This document shows, piece after piece, positions 16,132-28,670 of a DNA stretch of 64,000 bases. The stretch covers positions 3,181,614-3,245,613 of the forward strand of contig NC_042521.1 of the NCBI RefSeq assembly GCF_900963305.1, read 5' to 3'. The notes beneath the pieces were generated by a model. It did no database searches, was not told where the DNA came from, and was given only the letters and a program-made list of their open reading frames with translations. Numbering within the stretch: position 1 is the first letter of the stretch; the number at the start of each line of letters is the position of its first letter. Origin of the DNA: Echeneis naucrates. Taxonomy: Eukaryota; Chordata; Actinopteri; Carangiformes; Echeneidae. The translations under genes and the position numbers were made by a program.

Positions 16132-19100
16132 CTATCGGCGGGAGAATCTGTTCTTGAATGCTTTGATAGTTTTGGCCATCATGGGGGCGATTTCTGCCAG
16201 AGAGGAAACAGACAATATTTTACTTTTAAAGCAATGTCTTCCAAAAAAAAAAAAAAAACTTCAACACACACTTACTTTTGACTGCTGGCTTATCCCTGGC
16301 GGTATGTCCTCCTCCTCCTGCTGCTCCTCCACCCAGAGCTGAGGAGCGGGACGAGCTGGGCGAAGGGTTGAGCTGGGAGGAAGAGGAGGAGCGGCTGGAC
16401 TCACCAGAGTACTCTGTGTTGGCTGGCCTTATCCTGAAAGACAAAGGAAGAGGAAATCTGGTGAATTTAAAATGATGAAGTGACGGAAGTTAACACCTGT
16501 TGATACTTCTGACTCCAAACCATATCATTCTTCTCAAAGGACCTAATGTCAAGTCAAAATGTCTAAAATAAAAAGGGACAAAGACTGAGATCAAAATTTC
16601 ACATTTTCACATGCAGAGAAAAATTTGGTGACTTCTGCCTCATGTCATATTTATTCTCAGATACCGAGTTTAATCAATATGCAACCAAACTGTGTTCTCT
16701 TGTATTATACTGACTTAATGGGAGCTGCGGCTGAGTTGGAGGCGGCTGTTGACAGACCGCTGGTGGTGCCAAACTTCTCCTGTCGTCGGCGAACGTCACG
16801 TGGCGGCTTGGCGACAGAATTTACAAATGCCATCTTTACCTGCCGTCCTGCCAGGAGAAACACAACGTCACTCTAAAACACATTTAAAGACTTTTATAAA
16901 CATACATTCAAGAACTGCGGAAAAACACGCCGTCTCATCTGTGAGATAGAACTCTTTGTTTTGATCTGAGCTGAACTCAACGCCACATAACCTCGATCAG
17001 TCAGTCCAAAAGCTCCAAACCTTCAGAGCCCCTCCCTTACTTTGGTTCAGTAACTTTTACGCTCATTCTAAATTTTTGGTTGTAAAATTTTAAATGGAGA
17101 GCACGGTTGAGAGTTTAACCTTTGGGTTTGTTGGCGTGAGCAGACGTGATGTTCTGGGTGAGGAGCCTCAGCCGCTCCTCGCGCTCATCGTGCAGTCTCA
17201 GATACATTTCTCTCCACGACTCGTACTCCTGAGGAGACTCGCGCTTGAAGTCCCGGTGACAGTGACGCATCCACAGCTCATCAGAGTCCTCCGTAAAACA
17301 CTGACAGAGAATGTAATATGTAATGCTTCTCCAGAAAATGTCAGCAATGGGATCACAAAAGATCACACGAAAGATGAAATGAAATTAAAGGCACAAAGTC
17401 GACAGTAGAAATGTGTTTTTTGTTATTTCGACCTTTGTTGGTACAAACATCTGGATCCTACCACAGTAGGAGTTGGAGTTGATGGTTATGTTTAGGAAAT
17501 GGGGTGTGTGTGTGTTTACCTGGTTGCTCTGCTCGATGCGGAACAGCTGCTCCGGCGTACATCGCTCCAGAACCGGTTCCAGGATGTCAAAGGGAACTCC
17601 TCCCACCTCAGCGATGGCTGAAAGAACAGACGGGACCAAACTGTCATGTTTGTGTGGTTTGAACCACGTTGGGATACGGGATGGGCTGAGTGTTGGGTCA
17701 GGAAATGACCACAGAGACGATCACATTAGCTGTGGCTGCAACATCAGAACAATCAGAACTGCTGGGACTGAACTGTCTGTTCCTGGGAAACAAAGGATCA
17801 AAACGTGGATCCTTCAAAACACAGCCAGTCATAACACTATTTGGCACGGTTATAAAAAAAATATAGCAGCAAACATCAGAGAGTCTGAGGAGTACACATC
17901 GTAATACAAGTTTTGGGCTTCAGCGAAAAGTACGACTGTTCAAACCAAGAGCCCTAATATGTTGGGTGACATGTTGTCAAGATTGCTAGGACTGAAATGG
18001 CTCTGTAAATGAGACGGTCTCATTCTGGTTCAGTCATATCCGTCTATGCAGCATCGACGAAGGGCCACACCTTCGTAAACTGTCGGCCCCTGAATTGGGA
18101 CACAGCTATTGACTCATACATTTGTAGACTAGATTTCCTGTTCACCTTTTATCCCTCATGAAGAAATGTTCCATCTGACAGCTTAACTGTTCAGCGTGTC
18201 AAATAAAATCTGCCAGTGTGAAGAAACAATGAGTTCAATGTATTATTTAAAGTTTAAAATAATGATTGTGAAATTGCGTCCAAAAGTTAATCTGTTTTAT
18301 TTGTCAACATCTGAACAGAGCAAAATTAAACAGCTCCACTCACAATCAATGTTGTTCTGCAGTACCCGGATGCACTGCTCATACAGGGTCATCATCTTGG
18401 GCAAGTAAGAGGTCTTGGATCCTGAGTAGACCACCATTTTGGAGTTAAACCGCTTTCCTGTGAACCCGGCATCCTCCTCGTCATTGCAGACAGGAACTGA
18501 AAGACAAAGAGGAACAGTTTGACAGTTACACATACGCTGACACTGAGAAAAGCCTGGTTAGGATTCCAATGAATTCATGTCGTCAAACCTTGACTTTGGT
18601 GCTTGAGACCTAGGGTATGTTTATTTTATCAGAGACAAAGACACCCTCACCTCCATTTCAAGGATTTTGGAGCTGAAGTGAAACACTATTACTCTGATCA
18701 CATTCTTGGAGACATAAAATGAGAAATCTCACTCACTATCAACGTGGTCATATAAACAGGAGCTCATTGGTTATTATTATTATTACAGAACAAAAACACT
18801 AGTCTATACAGCAGTCTGTGTTAAACATGGTGTCCTTCTTCAGGAATTATAAAAGGAAACAAATACGAGAACAAAAATGGAACAAGAAGGACATTTGTGT
18901 GTCACATGATCCTCATTCATTTCCATCTGAAGGTGGGGCATTACCTTTACGTCTCTGGGGGGACAGCGGTGTGACGTCGATGGAAGGCAGAGGTCTGTAA
19001 TTGGGTTGAATTGCTGGCAAAGGGATTTCAGGCAGAGTAGGAACAGCCTCGACCACCTGAACACAAAACACACTTCTCTGTTTATTCACAGATTAGTCTG

Positions 19101-22100
19101 AGTGAAATACAGATTCATTGTGATTCACTATAAAAATGAAAAAATACCCATCAGGATGAAAAATATTAATTCATTCATCTTCCACAGCTTATCCTCTCAG
19201 GGCCAATCCCAGCTCACACTGGGTGAGGGGCGGGATCACCCTGGATAGCTCACCACTCCATCACAGGGCAACACACAGAGACACACAGAGACCAACAACC
19301 ACTCAGACCTACGGACAATTTAAACACATTAATCCAAACATGATGTCTTTGGACGTGGGAGGAAACCCACACAGAAATTCTGCAGGCCAGGAACCAAAGC
19401 CACAACCTTCTTATTGTGGTGCAACAGCACTAACCACTGAGCCACTGTGCTGCCTGAAGAGTACCTGTTCTCTCCCCCGTCAGGGAATCAAACCCTGACC
19501 GTTTGCGTCAGCGTATAAAAAGAGAAATGATTTTCTTATAAACTTTGTAGTTTGCACGAAGCTCTCACCCTCCTGCGTTTCTCTGGTGCTGATGCAGCAG
19601 CTGACGAACTGGAGCTTGAATGTGATCTCTTGGTGCTCTGAGTGCCGTTGGCTTTGCTCACTTTGGAGGAAGAGGACGACGTCACGGGCGGCGGCGGGGT
19701 GCGAGTATGGTGGGAAGACGACACGGAGGAGGACGAGTGAGATGGCCGACTGTGTGACGACGACGACGACGACGACGGCTTCTTCTTCTTCTTGACTGAC
19801 GTTGGGGCGTCGTATGTTAGGAAGGACTCGAAGGACATGGTGGGAGTTTCAAAGTCCTCCTCCTCCTCCTTGGGTGGAGAGTCCTTCGGTGCTCGTGGTC
19901 GCCCTGGAAATAAAGATGCAAACAAAAAAACTAGAGGCCATGGCAAACTGTGATTGGCTAGTAAACCAAAGTACTTAATTGCCGCAGCTTTAAAATATCA
20001 CCACGATAAACTCTTAGAGCCTTAAATGATGCCTTTTAACAGACCTGAAAATTATTAGTCAAGAATTCATGGTGGTAGATTCTCCAAACACTGAACCTAC
20101 AGTATCTGCATTAACTCATACAGAATGTATGAACATTTTGTGATCAAGACTGATTAAAAATATAAAAATGGCTGCCGCTGCAGAGATTTTTATAATCATG
20201 TTATAATCTTAATGAAATTCACCAAGCGAGCTTTGAGTTTAAAATTACTACAGTGCTACAGCTTCATTATCCACCTCGTAACTAATCCTTTATTTGTTTT
20301 GTTGCTATGATTTCATCTTCAGGTTTGACCATGACACTGGTTTAGTCGAAAGGGAAAGCTGATGTTCTCACCATCATCTCCTCCTTTCTTCTTCTCTTCC
20401 CTCTTACTCTCTTGTACGTTGGACTTCCTGCTGTGTTTGGTGGGTTTTTGTACTGGACTCTGCTGTCTCTCTCTGTCTGGAGCTCGTCTCTTTCCTTCAC
20501 TGCCTCCTCCTCCTCGATCGCTACTCGTCTGTGCGTGGCGTTGCCGCCGTTCTTCATCTCTGTCCCTGTTTCGGTCGCTGTGGTGGTGGTTTTTGCTGGG
20601 CTCTCTGTTTGGTTTTGTATGACGAACGTCTTTGCGAGGAGGAGGAGGAGGAGGAGGACTGGGCTCAGGTTCAGGTTCAGGTTCAGGTTCAGGTTCAGGC
20701 TCGGGGCTCTCATACTCGTCTGACTGGTAGCCTCTTCGCTGTGGGGGGCTGTACTGCTCGTGTTGAGGAGGAGAGGGCGAGTAGTTGGTGTGATAGCCTC
20801 TCTCCTCTTCCTCATCTTCCTCCTCCTCTTCCATGTAGGGGGGCTCTTCCTCAGGGGAGGGTGCCCGCATGTGTCTGTTTCCCCCACCCCCAACTGCCTC
20901 TGGGCCTCGAGAGTGTGGATGTGACCGAGAGGCCTCTTTGGTGTGACTGCTGGATCTGATGGGGACAAACAGACAGCGGTGACACAAACACCAGAATCAG
21001 AAGTGAGGGAAGATGTGCCAGACATTTCCTCTCGGGGACGTCACAAACATTCAGAGATGATTAACAGACAATTTATGGGCTCAAACCCTTACCCTAACCC
21101 AAAAATATGATGTATTTGTGTTATTCAAAAATAGACCAGGTCTTAAATCATAAATCAGGGCTCCTGGAAACAATTTGCCCGGCTGCACAGCCTGTTAACC
21201 CTACAGTTTACTGCGCTGCTCCTGAAACCTGAAAACACATCATTATCTGGTACTGACTGTTTGTAAAGAGCTACACACTTTATTTATCTTTACTTTTTGG
21301 CTGCCCTCTGTCTCATCTATAGGGGGGAAGCTGCTGTTTACCTAAAGCAGTGTGAGTCAGCTTCAATGCAGACGCAGCAGAAATGCATAATGATAGTTAA
21401 AACACTGGAGATTTTTTTCCTTCTCTCAGGAATCAACAGTCCGGATAATGTGCAACCTGTGAAAACGATTTAAATTCTACAATGCACGAGCCAAAAAGCC
21501 AATCAGTCTCCAGAGTCTGTAACTGAAGGCAACTTCCCCTCTGGGATCAATAAAGTATTTCTGATTCTGATTCTGATTCAACGGTTACTGTAGGAACAGA
21601 GTGACACACCAGAGGGCTCTGCTCCATATGTCTGCAGGCAGAACAGTACCTGTCTGTGGACTGAGGAACAAGTTTCTTCCATTTGGCTACGAGGCCTTTT
21701 GCCATTTCTCCTGCTATTTCATGCTTCCTGAAAGAGTTCACAGTCTTCCCCACTCCGGTTTCCTAAGAGAGAGCAGACGAAAGTGAATGCATGGACACAG
21801 ATCTCTCTCATGTCTCAGGCCTAAATATATTGGTGTTCTTCTTACTGTAGTTAAAGCTCACATGAGAAGAGTCTGACATTCAGTCTGTGTGCGTTCATTT
21901 TACTTTTACAGCTGCAAAGCCACTTCAGCCGAGCGAGCTGATTGGTCAGAGACATGTTCAGGCTCTCCTCATAATTGCCACTGAGCAAGACAGTAAAAGA
22001 GAGCAACACATTTTTCCTCTGTCGCCTGGAGCAGTCGTGGATTAAATGTCTCGTTCAAGAGCATCAGGAGCTCCTCTGTGCTGCTCCAGTTTAAACAGTT

Positions 22101-24670
22101 TCACTCCTCCTGCAGCTTATTGTCGGAAATTCAAGTTTGGAAATCAGGAGGATGTGAGCCATGAATCTACAAATACTTACCACTAGTATATGTACAGTCA
22201 TGGGAAGTTCACCCAGTCTTTTCAGGGTCTTCAACAGCTGCAAAATGAGATATAAAAAAAACCCAACATGATTATTTCAAGAAGAGGCACTAGATGCCAG
22301 AGTTTCATTCTCAATAAATAGCATCTATTGCTTTGGTTTAGTTAAGAAGAAGTAAGCCCCATTTAAATCTAATATTTTTATCCAACAGCTATTTCCAGTG
22401 GCATTTGTATTGGCAGACATTATTATTTGGGAGATGATGTACACAGTTAGACACAACTCTTCCAATTATAAGAGGCTTTTCCAGGATGTTTACACTCTCA
22501 TCATAACTTTCCCCTCAGCGTCTCATAATGTCATAATTATGTTGGTAAATATTGTAGCTGTGATTTCAGTTGACGCAGTTTAGTATCATTTCAAAAATGT
22601 AATCTTGAATGTCACACTTGTTCATATGACGACTTGAATATACTACAGTTGATAGTGCAGCCTTAGTATCAGGACACACATATGTCGTTAAGTGAATTGT
22701 TTTTATGGCAAATTTTTCCAGATATATGATTTCATATATGTTAACAGAACAGTGTTGTATATCAAAAGTAGTTTAAACCTAATAATTTCAAGATGTTTTA
22801 TAGATTAGTACTGTGATAAATAGTAATAAAGGAAGACGTGACCGGCATGTGTGATATTAGGTACAAGTAATAAGCTTTTAAAAATAGGATGGCTTTGTCC
22901 TGACTTTGTTTACTTGACCAAGATGCATTTAAGAAAACACCACCGACATATCTTTATGTATGTGTGATGGTTTATTTATTCAGAGCGATTTACATTGGAG
23001 CATTCTCAGAAAAGCAAATTGGATTATCTTGTAAAATCTGTTCAATGCATTCAGACCTGGATCATTTATATTTGTTGAACGGAGGAGACGGAGAGGGATT
23101 TTATTTTCTGTATTTGTATTATCTTTTCAATAAGAAGCTGTGATGCTGTCTGGCTTCTCATCCATCACCCAGTCCTGCCTCATGCAGACTGAATGATGTC
23201 GTGGCCTAACAGGGTATGGCTTTGGGGATAATAACAACAACAACACATGAAAACCACTTAGCTCTTTTTATACTTTAGTTGTTTGTTTGTTTGTTTCTTA
23301 ATAAAAATACAGATTTTGTAAACCAGATCATGGCTCATGTGGACCAAAGCTCACACAAACCAGGTCTGTTTTGTTTTGGGGAAGCAGCAACATGTCAGCA
23401 GAGAAAGTGAACAACGTGGGGAGGTCGGAGCTGGTGAATTATTGTGATAACAACAACAGCGGATCACGTTTTAATCATCGTTATAGTCGCTGTCGGAGCA
23501 GCAGCTCAGTTTCTCATCGGAGGCCTCCAGTCTTTGCATCCTAACGCTGCTAGCTGGATGGCTAACGGCTATCTAGCCTCCACTTTGGCCGGCAATGAAA
23601 TTCTGCCGCGGCTCCCTGTGTTTGTTTCGTCCTCCGACTGGACGCCTGCACAGGTGTGTCACCTGACAGGTGAGTTTGGAGCTAAAAGCCGGAGTTAAAC
23701 TAAACTACGACGGAACAAGTTAAAAGCCCTTCATTAGCGTGACGTCCGCATGACGCCTTCACGGGCTGTCGGAGAGGTTGGCATTCACAGATCAGGAGTT
23801 ATTAATATCCAAAGTTATTAAGAACAGATACTGTATTGATTAAAAACAAAAAGTCTAAATTAGAAGCAAATGGAAGAATGCTTAAATAAAACACGCAGTA
23901 AAATCTAATCAAATGTAATACGTCAGATTCGTGCTGCAATTATGAGGAGCAAACTTGTTATAATAGTATAACATACAAATTCCAATGAATGTAATCTATA
24001 ATCATCCCAGCTACTGCAGTTGGACAAACAGGCCATCATCTTTTGGATTAGCGTCATATATTATAGTTTTAACTGTACTTTCACTCAGACATATCCCAAA
24101 GATCTGCAACACCTCGATTGGATTGTCTTGCAGCATGTTGTGTCAGTTGTGTATATTAAAATTGGAGATTACTTGATAATTTTGTCAGTAAATAATCACA
24201 GACCAATCGTTTCAATCAAATGTTACTCCTAGGCACTTTTGTTTCATATAATTCAATATTTGAGAATTAAAATAAAGTAAGATGAGCAGCTGGAGCTGTG
24301 AGTCGTTATAACGTTACAACAGGGGAATTTATGTCTTTTAATTTGCATTTTCGGACGTTTTTTGTGGGATAACTAATATTTAAAAAAAAATACAGTAGTT
24401 TACCAATTAGCACGGATTTTTTTTTTTTTTTTTTATAGTCACAGCTCGACAGCAGTCCGTGAAGGCAGCATTTAAAAACCGTATCGGCTGTCGGGGAGCT
24501 GTCGCTTCTTTTCGGCCTCCACCGAGAAACTGCAGCCGGCCGGGAAACGGTCGGTGTCCCGGGCCAAACCTGTCCGCCTGCCCCCGTCCAGCCATTACCT
24601 TCCGAGGCTCCGGGTTCTCCAGCAGCCGGGACTGAAGTCTGTCCACTGTTTCCAGCAGTTCCTCCGCCAT
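16132..24670 (-). CDS. eloa: Elongin A (SIII transcription elongation factor subunit)
   Basis: Elongin A stimulates RNA polymerase II elongation and can recruit Cul5-Rbx2 through elongin B/C; it acts in the nucleus. Twelve exons join in phase to 685 codons plus stop: 24599-24670, 22181-22237, 21650-21762, 20372-20955, 19569-19903, 18945-19056, 18344-18496, 17520-17617, 17120-17300, 16715-16847, 16276-16433 and 16132-16193. The N-terminal TFIIS-like domain contains [16 protein letters not shown] low-complexity Glu/Pro/Ser/Lys middle follows, then [29 protein letters not shown], the elongin BC-binding stretch [35 protein letters not shown] and the C-terminus [19 protein letters not shown]. Human elongin A is 772 residues; the difference lies in the disordered middle. 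Exon 10 uses a GTCAGT donor, needed to keep frame (IKIRPAN). Confidence 0.94.
19165..19460. repeat. Common teleost interspersed repeat (class not assigned) in an eloa intron
   Basis: The block begins near ATTCATTCATCTTCCACAGC, passes through CCCAGCTCACACTGGGTGAG and GGACGTGGGAGGAAACCCAC, and ends near CACTGAGCCACTGTGCTGCC. I recognise this string of phrases as a very abundant fish-genome repeat. It has no coding capacity and is diverged and partly shortened. Whether it derives from a LINE tail or a non-autonomous DNA element I cannot say. Confidence 0.75.
20637..20700. repeat. eloa: In-frame hexanucleotide and triplet repeat in eloa exon 4
   Basis: GGTTCA hexanucleotide units at about 20665-20700 encode alternating Glu-Pro. 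They adjoin a GGA-triplet run encoding consecutive prolines on the minus strand. Coding microsatellite in the disordered region. Confidence 0.9.
21533..21580 (-). repeat. Fragment of fish retroposon tail
   Basis: CTCTGGGATCAATAAAGTAT followed by GATTCT repeats. Reversed, this is the common fish tail 'ATACTTTATTGATCCCAGAG'. Short fragment in an eloa intron. Confidence 0.55.
23400..23700 (+). promoter_or_regulatory. GC-rich exon-like block in eloa intron 1
   Basis: Inside the 2.4 kb first intron of eloa lies a 300 bp GC-richer block ending in a strong plus-strand donor (CTGACAG|GTGAGTTTGG, exon end 23669). It carries GCTAGCTGGATGGCTAAC-like text often seen in fish first exons. It could be the first exon of an antisense non-coding transcript or an alternative promoter. 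No convincing protein is encoded. Confidence 0.25.
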
Positions 24671-24950
24671 GTTTACTGCTGGCACTCTGTCGCCCGGAAG
24701 CGACTTCATCCCGACTGCACAGGAAAACCAGAACAGGTTCCGGCGGGACAGCAAACGGTTTTTTCCCCTTTCTAATATTTACTTAAATAGGCTCCAATTC
24801 GTACACATAAGCATAACTAGTAATTATCAATTAGAAATAAAAAAACAAAACACAAAAACGTGAGTTTGGTCATTAAAAGATAGACGGTGCTACGTCAGCA
24901 CGTAACTGACGTCGCTCACAGGAACACCTGTTCGTCTGACGTCAGCGTAA
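24671..24950 (-). promoter_or_regulatory. eloa: eloa promoter with a clustered CRE-like region
   Basis: Directly upstream of the eloa start. Between 24891 and 24944 there are TACGTCA, TGACGTC and a perfect palindromic TGACGTCA, suggesting CREB/ATF input. It could also serve a divergent plus-strand transcript. No TATA box is evident. Confidence 0.5.
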
Positions 24951-24981
24951 ACGCTGAATTAGCTTTTTTTTTTAGCTGCCT

Positions 24982-24982
24982 G

Positions 24983-25019
<37 letters not shown>

Positions 25020-25031
25020 TAATAATAATAA
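24982..25031. repeat. (AAT)n microsatellite
   Basis: A run of AAT triplets with one AAC interruption, beside the CRE cluster. Confidence 0.95.
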
Positions 25032-25459
25032 CGTTGCAGTTAATGGTGATGACCCTCAGCACACAGAGCAATAAATCCAAAAGCATGATGTTGGTCATTC
25101 AGTTCTTTTATTTTACTCATTAATTAATTTTTTTTAAATTTTCAGCTTTATGGCTCTGAAGCCCAGAAGATGCCACAACTGTCCAGGAAACATATCATAT
25201 TTTTAGTGATAATCTATTGTATGTCTATTAAATTAAAAAGTGTGAAAAGGGAGTAATGAGTGATAATAACTGTTAGACAAGAAAGTCTAAAACTCAAAAC
25301 AGTCGCGGGGTGGGAGTCAAGAGGGCTGGCATCTTTTGGGATATTTTTGGAGGGGAGGCAGCCTGGGTGCCTGTATTTGGATATGGAGGTGGGAGGTGTA
25401 AAATGAATGAAGGGGGTGTGACGTGACCTCAGGGAGGCCAGCTGGAGGCTGGAGGGTTT

Positions 25460-25693
25460 GTTGGGGGGGTGCTACGTCACAGCTCTGGATGAGACTTTGA
25501 TTTCCCCCTGATGCTGAGACACACACAAGCACACACACACACACACACAGCACTGAGATTGGACGGAGGGACGAGGCAAAGAGGAACCTGTGAAAGAACA
25601 ACAAAGAAAAAGAAAACGTAGAACAGAGCCCAAAGAGGGACGCTGAGAGAGCAAAGGAAAGGAAGAAGAGCAGAAATCAGGCAGGAGAAAGAG
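25460..25693 (+). other. Possible non-coding exon of the BTB-Kelch gene
   Basis: A purine-rich segment ending in a plus-strand donor (GAAAGAG|GTAAAATAC, exon end 25693), preceded by a CRE-like TACGTCA near 25474. It would fit an upstream 5'UTR exon of the kelch gene. Evidence is limited to the donor and the position. Confidence 0.2.
25519..25549. repeat. (CA)n microsatellite
   Basis: An AC dinucleotide run within an otherwise purine-rich stretch upstream of the BTB-Kelch gene. Confidence 0.9.
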
Positions 25694-28540
25694 GTAAAAT
25701 ACATTTTATTTTTTTACACTTTCAGCTCATTGCAGTCAGAATGACAGTTTGTATCTTAAATGACCAAAGCAGGTCTGTGGAGTCCCAACCCCTCCTGGCA
25801 CTTCAAATCCCATTCTAAATTCCTTTAATGTCCATTTTATTTGCTCCACCAACAATAACGTGGATGCACTGCAGACAACTGAAACCACATATCAAATATA
25901 ACTGGCCTGTTATTGTCAGATAAAATACATATTGGAACTGTTGAATAGTGGCAACGTGAAGCAGTAGCCATTCACTGAGGTGTTTCTGCAGATGGTGTAC
26001 ATTTTCTTTCCAGTCCATAGTTGTAAAACAAACACACACACACACATACATATTGTGTGGGTCAGCTCCTATAAATACACTCATGAGATAAGTAAAGGTA
26101 TTCAGCTACAGCCACAAAGTATTAGATGTGGTGGGAAGGACGGGGCAGGCTGGTGGTTTGTTTATGTGTAAATGTACTAAATATACAGATACAGTTGGAG
26201 GACAAAATGACAGGAACACCTTTGAGTCCAGCAACAGCAGTTTGATCTGAACATAAAGGTTGATTGAGACTTTGATTCATCTGAAACTTATTAATCAATA
26301 TTTCTGATCTGTGGAGGAGACCAACAAAAGGTGGCAAACACCAGGAAGTTATCGCTCAATGCTACAGATCCAACAAATGTTCGAATGTCTCACTCTTTGG
26401 CTGCCTGAACTTTAACTCAACTTGATTCTGTCCCTGATCTCACAGTGTCATTTCATGCTGCAGCTGGAAAAACCAAGTGTTCACTATCCGATTGGCAATA
26501 AATAACTGAGTGTCGTGATTAGTGTCCAGCTGGTGAACAAAGGATCTTACGAACCAAATATTTTCTTGGTGGAGACCAAAAATAGAGATAAAGCCAACCA
26601 ACACTGGACTTAAAGAATTAACATAATTGCAAATGAACGCCGGTGCTGCTCTCTGTTACCGCACGACCGGCCAAGTTTAGGTGATGATTAATATTGTGAC
26701 GAAAATCTGTGTTTCCTCGCAAAACCTAAAGAGGTGAAAGTAGACTCATTCACTGAGGCTAATGTCTAAAAATAAAATGATCAAGGTCATTTCATCCCCA
26801 TCAGGCTTTTAAAAACCACGGAGGAATATGACTTTTCTCTGCATACACAACGTCCACTAGATAACCGAGGAGACACTGACAGTCTAATTAATGCGACATG
26901 ATCTCAAACACACATTTAATGTTAAAAAAAATAAGGAATAGCTGACTGGGCTGAAGCCAGAGAAGGCTGAGGATGTAAATAAACACAAATTGATCTGGAA
27001 GGTATGAAGTCTCTGAAACACATGACCCATCTGGGTCAAAACGCTGGCAGATACTCAAACTGAACTTTATTTCTGTCCAGCTGGATGTTTACATTAACAG
27101 CCTTCAGAGTAACGCACCACACAAACGGATTTGTGTATTTCAGGCTAAAGGATTGCAGGACCACCTGGCTTTCAAGGTTTGTAAATGTTGAGCAATCTGC
27201 CATCTGTAAATCTGTTGGCAGACAAACATCTCACAGCTGAGACTATCCAAAACTTTACAGCTTCAGTTTTTCATATGAGAATAATCAGAATGTGTTTCTT
27301 CATACAAAATGTCTGACTCTGGTTTCCAGAGAAAAAGTCCTGATGGAAGAATCAAAGGAATGATTCAGATGATGATGGTGTTAAATAAGTATGTTTCTAT
27401 CTCTGTAATCTACATTTCTATTGATTGAAGGATGGATAATGTGGACAGGGTACCAGTTGGAACCAGGATCAGCGGCGCCTCTCCGAACTCTGGAGGTGTT
27501 TGACCCCTGGATGGTGATTTTTCAGAGCAGACTTGATGATTAGAGATGATTAGAGGAATGTTTCCTTCTGAAGTCCAGGTCTTTGTGAGGGTCATCTGTT
27601 CGACCTCCGGCCTCTACACAGACTCTTCACTGTGTGTGTGTGTGTGTCAGTGCTGACTTTGGTGATCTGACAGGTGGAGGAGGAGAGCAGGACTTCTGGG
27701 ATGTAGGTGCTGCTGTTTTGGTTATTGGTTACAGTATATTCATCATCGGCCATGATGGTGATGGTGATGAGGATGGCGGTGATGGCGGTGGGGCGGAGAA
27801 TGGTGTTGAGGTCTGGATCTCATTTTGGTGGATGACAGGGCAGCTGGTCCATCTGTGTTAACCTTGGTCCAGATATTTTTGACGGCTGATCCAAACAGAG
27901 CTGAGATTATTTTCATGCCAACAAATCACTCAGTTAACAACCGATTTGTGCGTTTGGCTCAAACTTCACATTTCTCCAGATTTTATTTCCAGCCATGGAA
28001 AGTTTCTTGGTTTGTTTCTCCAACCTCTGGGCTTGAATACACCTTTGAGGTATATTTACTTTAGTTCAATATTCCTGTTTCATGCTGTTTTATACTTCTG
28101 CTCCACTAAAAATTATTGAGAAAACCAAGGTTGTTATTTTAGGAAGTCAAAATCTATGGAAGCTCCAAACCAACAAAACGCAAACACCAGTAGATCTTTT
28201 CCAGATTGAAGGAATGAAAAATAAATAAATAAAACTATACACCATATTTACATGAGGGCAGATTATAATTATTAGATATTTCATCAACAAAAGTCGTCTT
28301 TTATCTTCATCCTGGCTCTGTCTGTCATTCGGTGCCAACAGTGATTGTTTTTAATGGCTCAGATCCTCGGAGGGTCACATTCACAGAAACCTTTTCGAGG
28401 TGAGTTCACTTCAGATGATCAGGAGTTTCTAATGTGACGGGGTATGCGGTGTCATTGCTGTTTCATCTGTTTTAAAGGGGATTGCAACATCCCCAAACAG
28501 CCTATACTGTCTGTAACGGCCAGCTCCTCCTCTTCATATG
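25694..28540. other. Non-coding stretch upstream of the BTB-Kelch gene
   Basis: No exon with coherent splice sites is seen. A short piece near 26196-26220 (GACAAAATGACAGGAACACC) resembles the end of a common fish DNA-element family, but it is too short to classify. Confidence 0.5.
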
Positions 28541-28544
28541 ACAC

Positions 28545-28670
28545 CGACAGCAGCTGCTGCTCCGTCCTGTACCATCTTGTCTCCTGTCCATGTGTGGAGC
28601 CCGTTGGCCTTGGAGCCAGCGGGTGCTATTTAAAAAGAGCCAAGTTCAGACACTGAGCGAAGGAGGAGGG
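28545..28670 (+). promoter_or_regulatory. Candidate muscle-type promoter for the BTB-Kelch gene
   Basis: A CAGCTG E-box at 28551, a CATGTG E-box at 28589 and CTATTTAAAAAG at 28626 (TATA-like, one mismatch from a MEF2 site) are followed about 30 bp later by a plausible start (TTCAGACAC). KLHL31 relatives are muscle-expressed, which makes this arrangement suggestive. No first-exon donor could be fixed. Confidence 0.3.

Noticed and set aside
20342-21025. 227-codon alternative frame over eloa exon 4
   Set aside because: Low-complexity shadow; the elongin A frame joins in phase to conserved flanking exons.
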